Positions 5,632-5,932 of a stretch of DNA of 5,932 bases are shown piece by piece. The stretch is taken from contig CAMDRY010000218.1 of assembly GCA_945906975.1 (NCBI GenBank), positions 1 to 5,932 on the forward strand, written 5' to 3'. The position numbers were made by a program, and so were the translations under genes. Within the stretch, counting starts at the first letter, position 1; each line of letters opens with the position of its first letter. This DNA is from Bordetella parapertussis (lineage in GTDB: Bacteria; Pseudomonadota; Gammaproteobacteria; Burkholderiales; SG8-39). The notes under the pieces are model-generated. The model was given only the letters and a program-made list of their open reading frames with translations, ran no database searches and was not told where the DNA came from.

Positions 5632-5932
5632 CTATTTCTCCAGCGGCAAACCGGCCTGCTGCCAGGCGGCGATGCCGCCGCCCAGGTTGAAGGCCTTGTC
5701 AAAGCCGTTCTTTTTCAGGATAACGAGCGCCGCGCCCGAACGATTGCCCGCGTCGCAATATACGATCAGCGGCTTGTCCTTGAATTTGGACAGCTCGCCG
5801 AGGCGGCTTTCCAGCTGCGCCATCGGGATATTGACGGCGTTGAGCACATGGCCCTTCGCAAAATCAGCGTCATCACGCAGATCGACAAGCCCGGCGCCCT
5901 CCTTGTTCATCATCAGCGTCGCTTCAAGCGTG
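5632..5932 (-). CDS. Rhodanese-like domain protein, C-terminal part (YibN-like; runs off right edge)
   Basis: Single-domain rhodanese fold, a sulfurtransferase-type domain. Motifs in the visible 99 residues are VDLRDDADFAKGHVLNAVNIP (the CH2A region, D-x-R and GH-x-x-x-A-x-NIP), then the active-site loop CDAGNRSG with the catalytic cysteine encoded at 5757-5755, and the C-terminal NLGGGIAAWQQAGLPL. The frame is open to the window edge through TLEATL before the two adjacent methionines at 5913 and 5910, so neither of these is the real start. Relatives such as E. coli YibN have an N-terminal membrane helix, which would lie outside the window. Its position directly before grxC-secB matches the E. 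coli yibN neighbourhood. The physiological sulfur donor and acceptor are not evident. The stop is TAG at 5632-5634. Confidence 0.9.
   Translation of the reverse strand, partial: TLEATLMMNKEGAGLVDLRDDADFAKGHVLNAVNIPMAQLESRLGELSKFKDKPLIVYCDAGNRSGAALVILKKNGFDKAFNLGGGIAAWQQAGLPLEK

Overview
This is a GC-rich, gene-dense bacterial chromosome segment. Gene content, protein motifs and order suggest a betaproteobacterium; this is inferred, and the species cannot be read from the window. Nothing points to a phage, plasmid, transposon, CRISPR array or RNA gene. All nine protein genes belong to recognisable families, and the only one without a known role is a small periplasmic SH3-like protein.

Left part (1-1667, minus strand): biotin synthesis. 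bioB is followed downstream by bioC, which runs off the left edge. BioC O-methylates malonyl-ACP so that fatty-acid enzymes can build the pimeloyl chain. BioB inserts sulfur into dethiobiotin in the last step. The gene gap between them is 172 bp and holds an inverted repeat.

Centre-left (1668-2019): a 352-bp divergent intergenic region. It carries a GC-rich hairpin in the bioB leader, a tandem 15-mer, a degenerate heptamer-like array and a possible promoter for the plus-strand genes. I see no credible gene in it.

Centre (2020-3194, plus strand): comF, encoding a double-zinc-finger phosphoribosyltransferase-fold protein, overlaps trmL by 4 bp. TrmL is a SPOUT tRNA wobble-position 2'-O-methyltransferase. 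A 108-bp gap (3195-3302) with an imperfect 16-bp direct repeat separates trmL from the convergent gpsA.

Right part (3303-5932, minus strand): transcription order is rhodanese, grxC, secB, SH3-like protein, gpsA. From memory of E. coli this matches the yibN-grxC-secB-gpsA-cysE-trmL neighbourhood. Here the SH3-like gene is added between secB and gpsA, no cysE is present, and trmL is inverted and joined to comF. The genes cover thiol and sulfur handling (rhodanese, glutaredoxin), export (SecB) and phospholipid precursor supply (GpsA). A terminator-like hairpin overlaps the grxC stop codon, so secB-SH3-gpsA may be a separate transcription unit.

I found no convincing new multi-gene system. The points most worth a second look are the intergenic repeats, the SH3-like protein and the rearranged secB-gpsA cluster.
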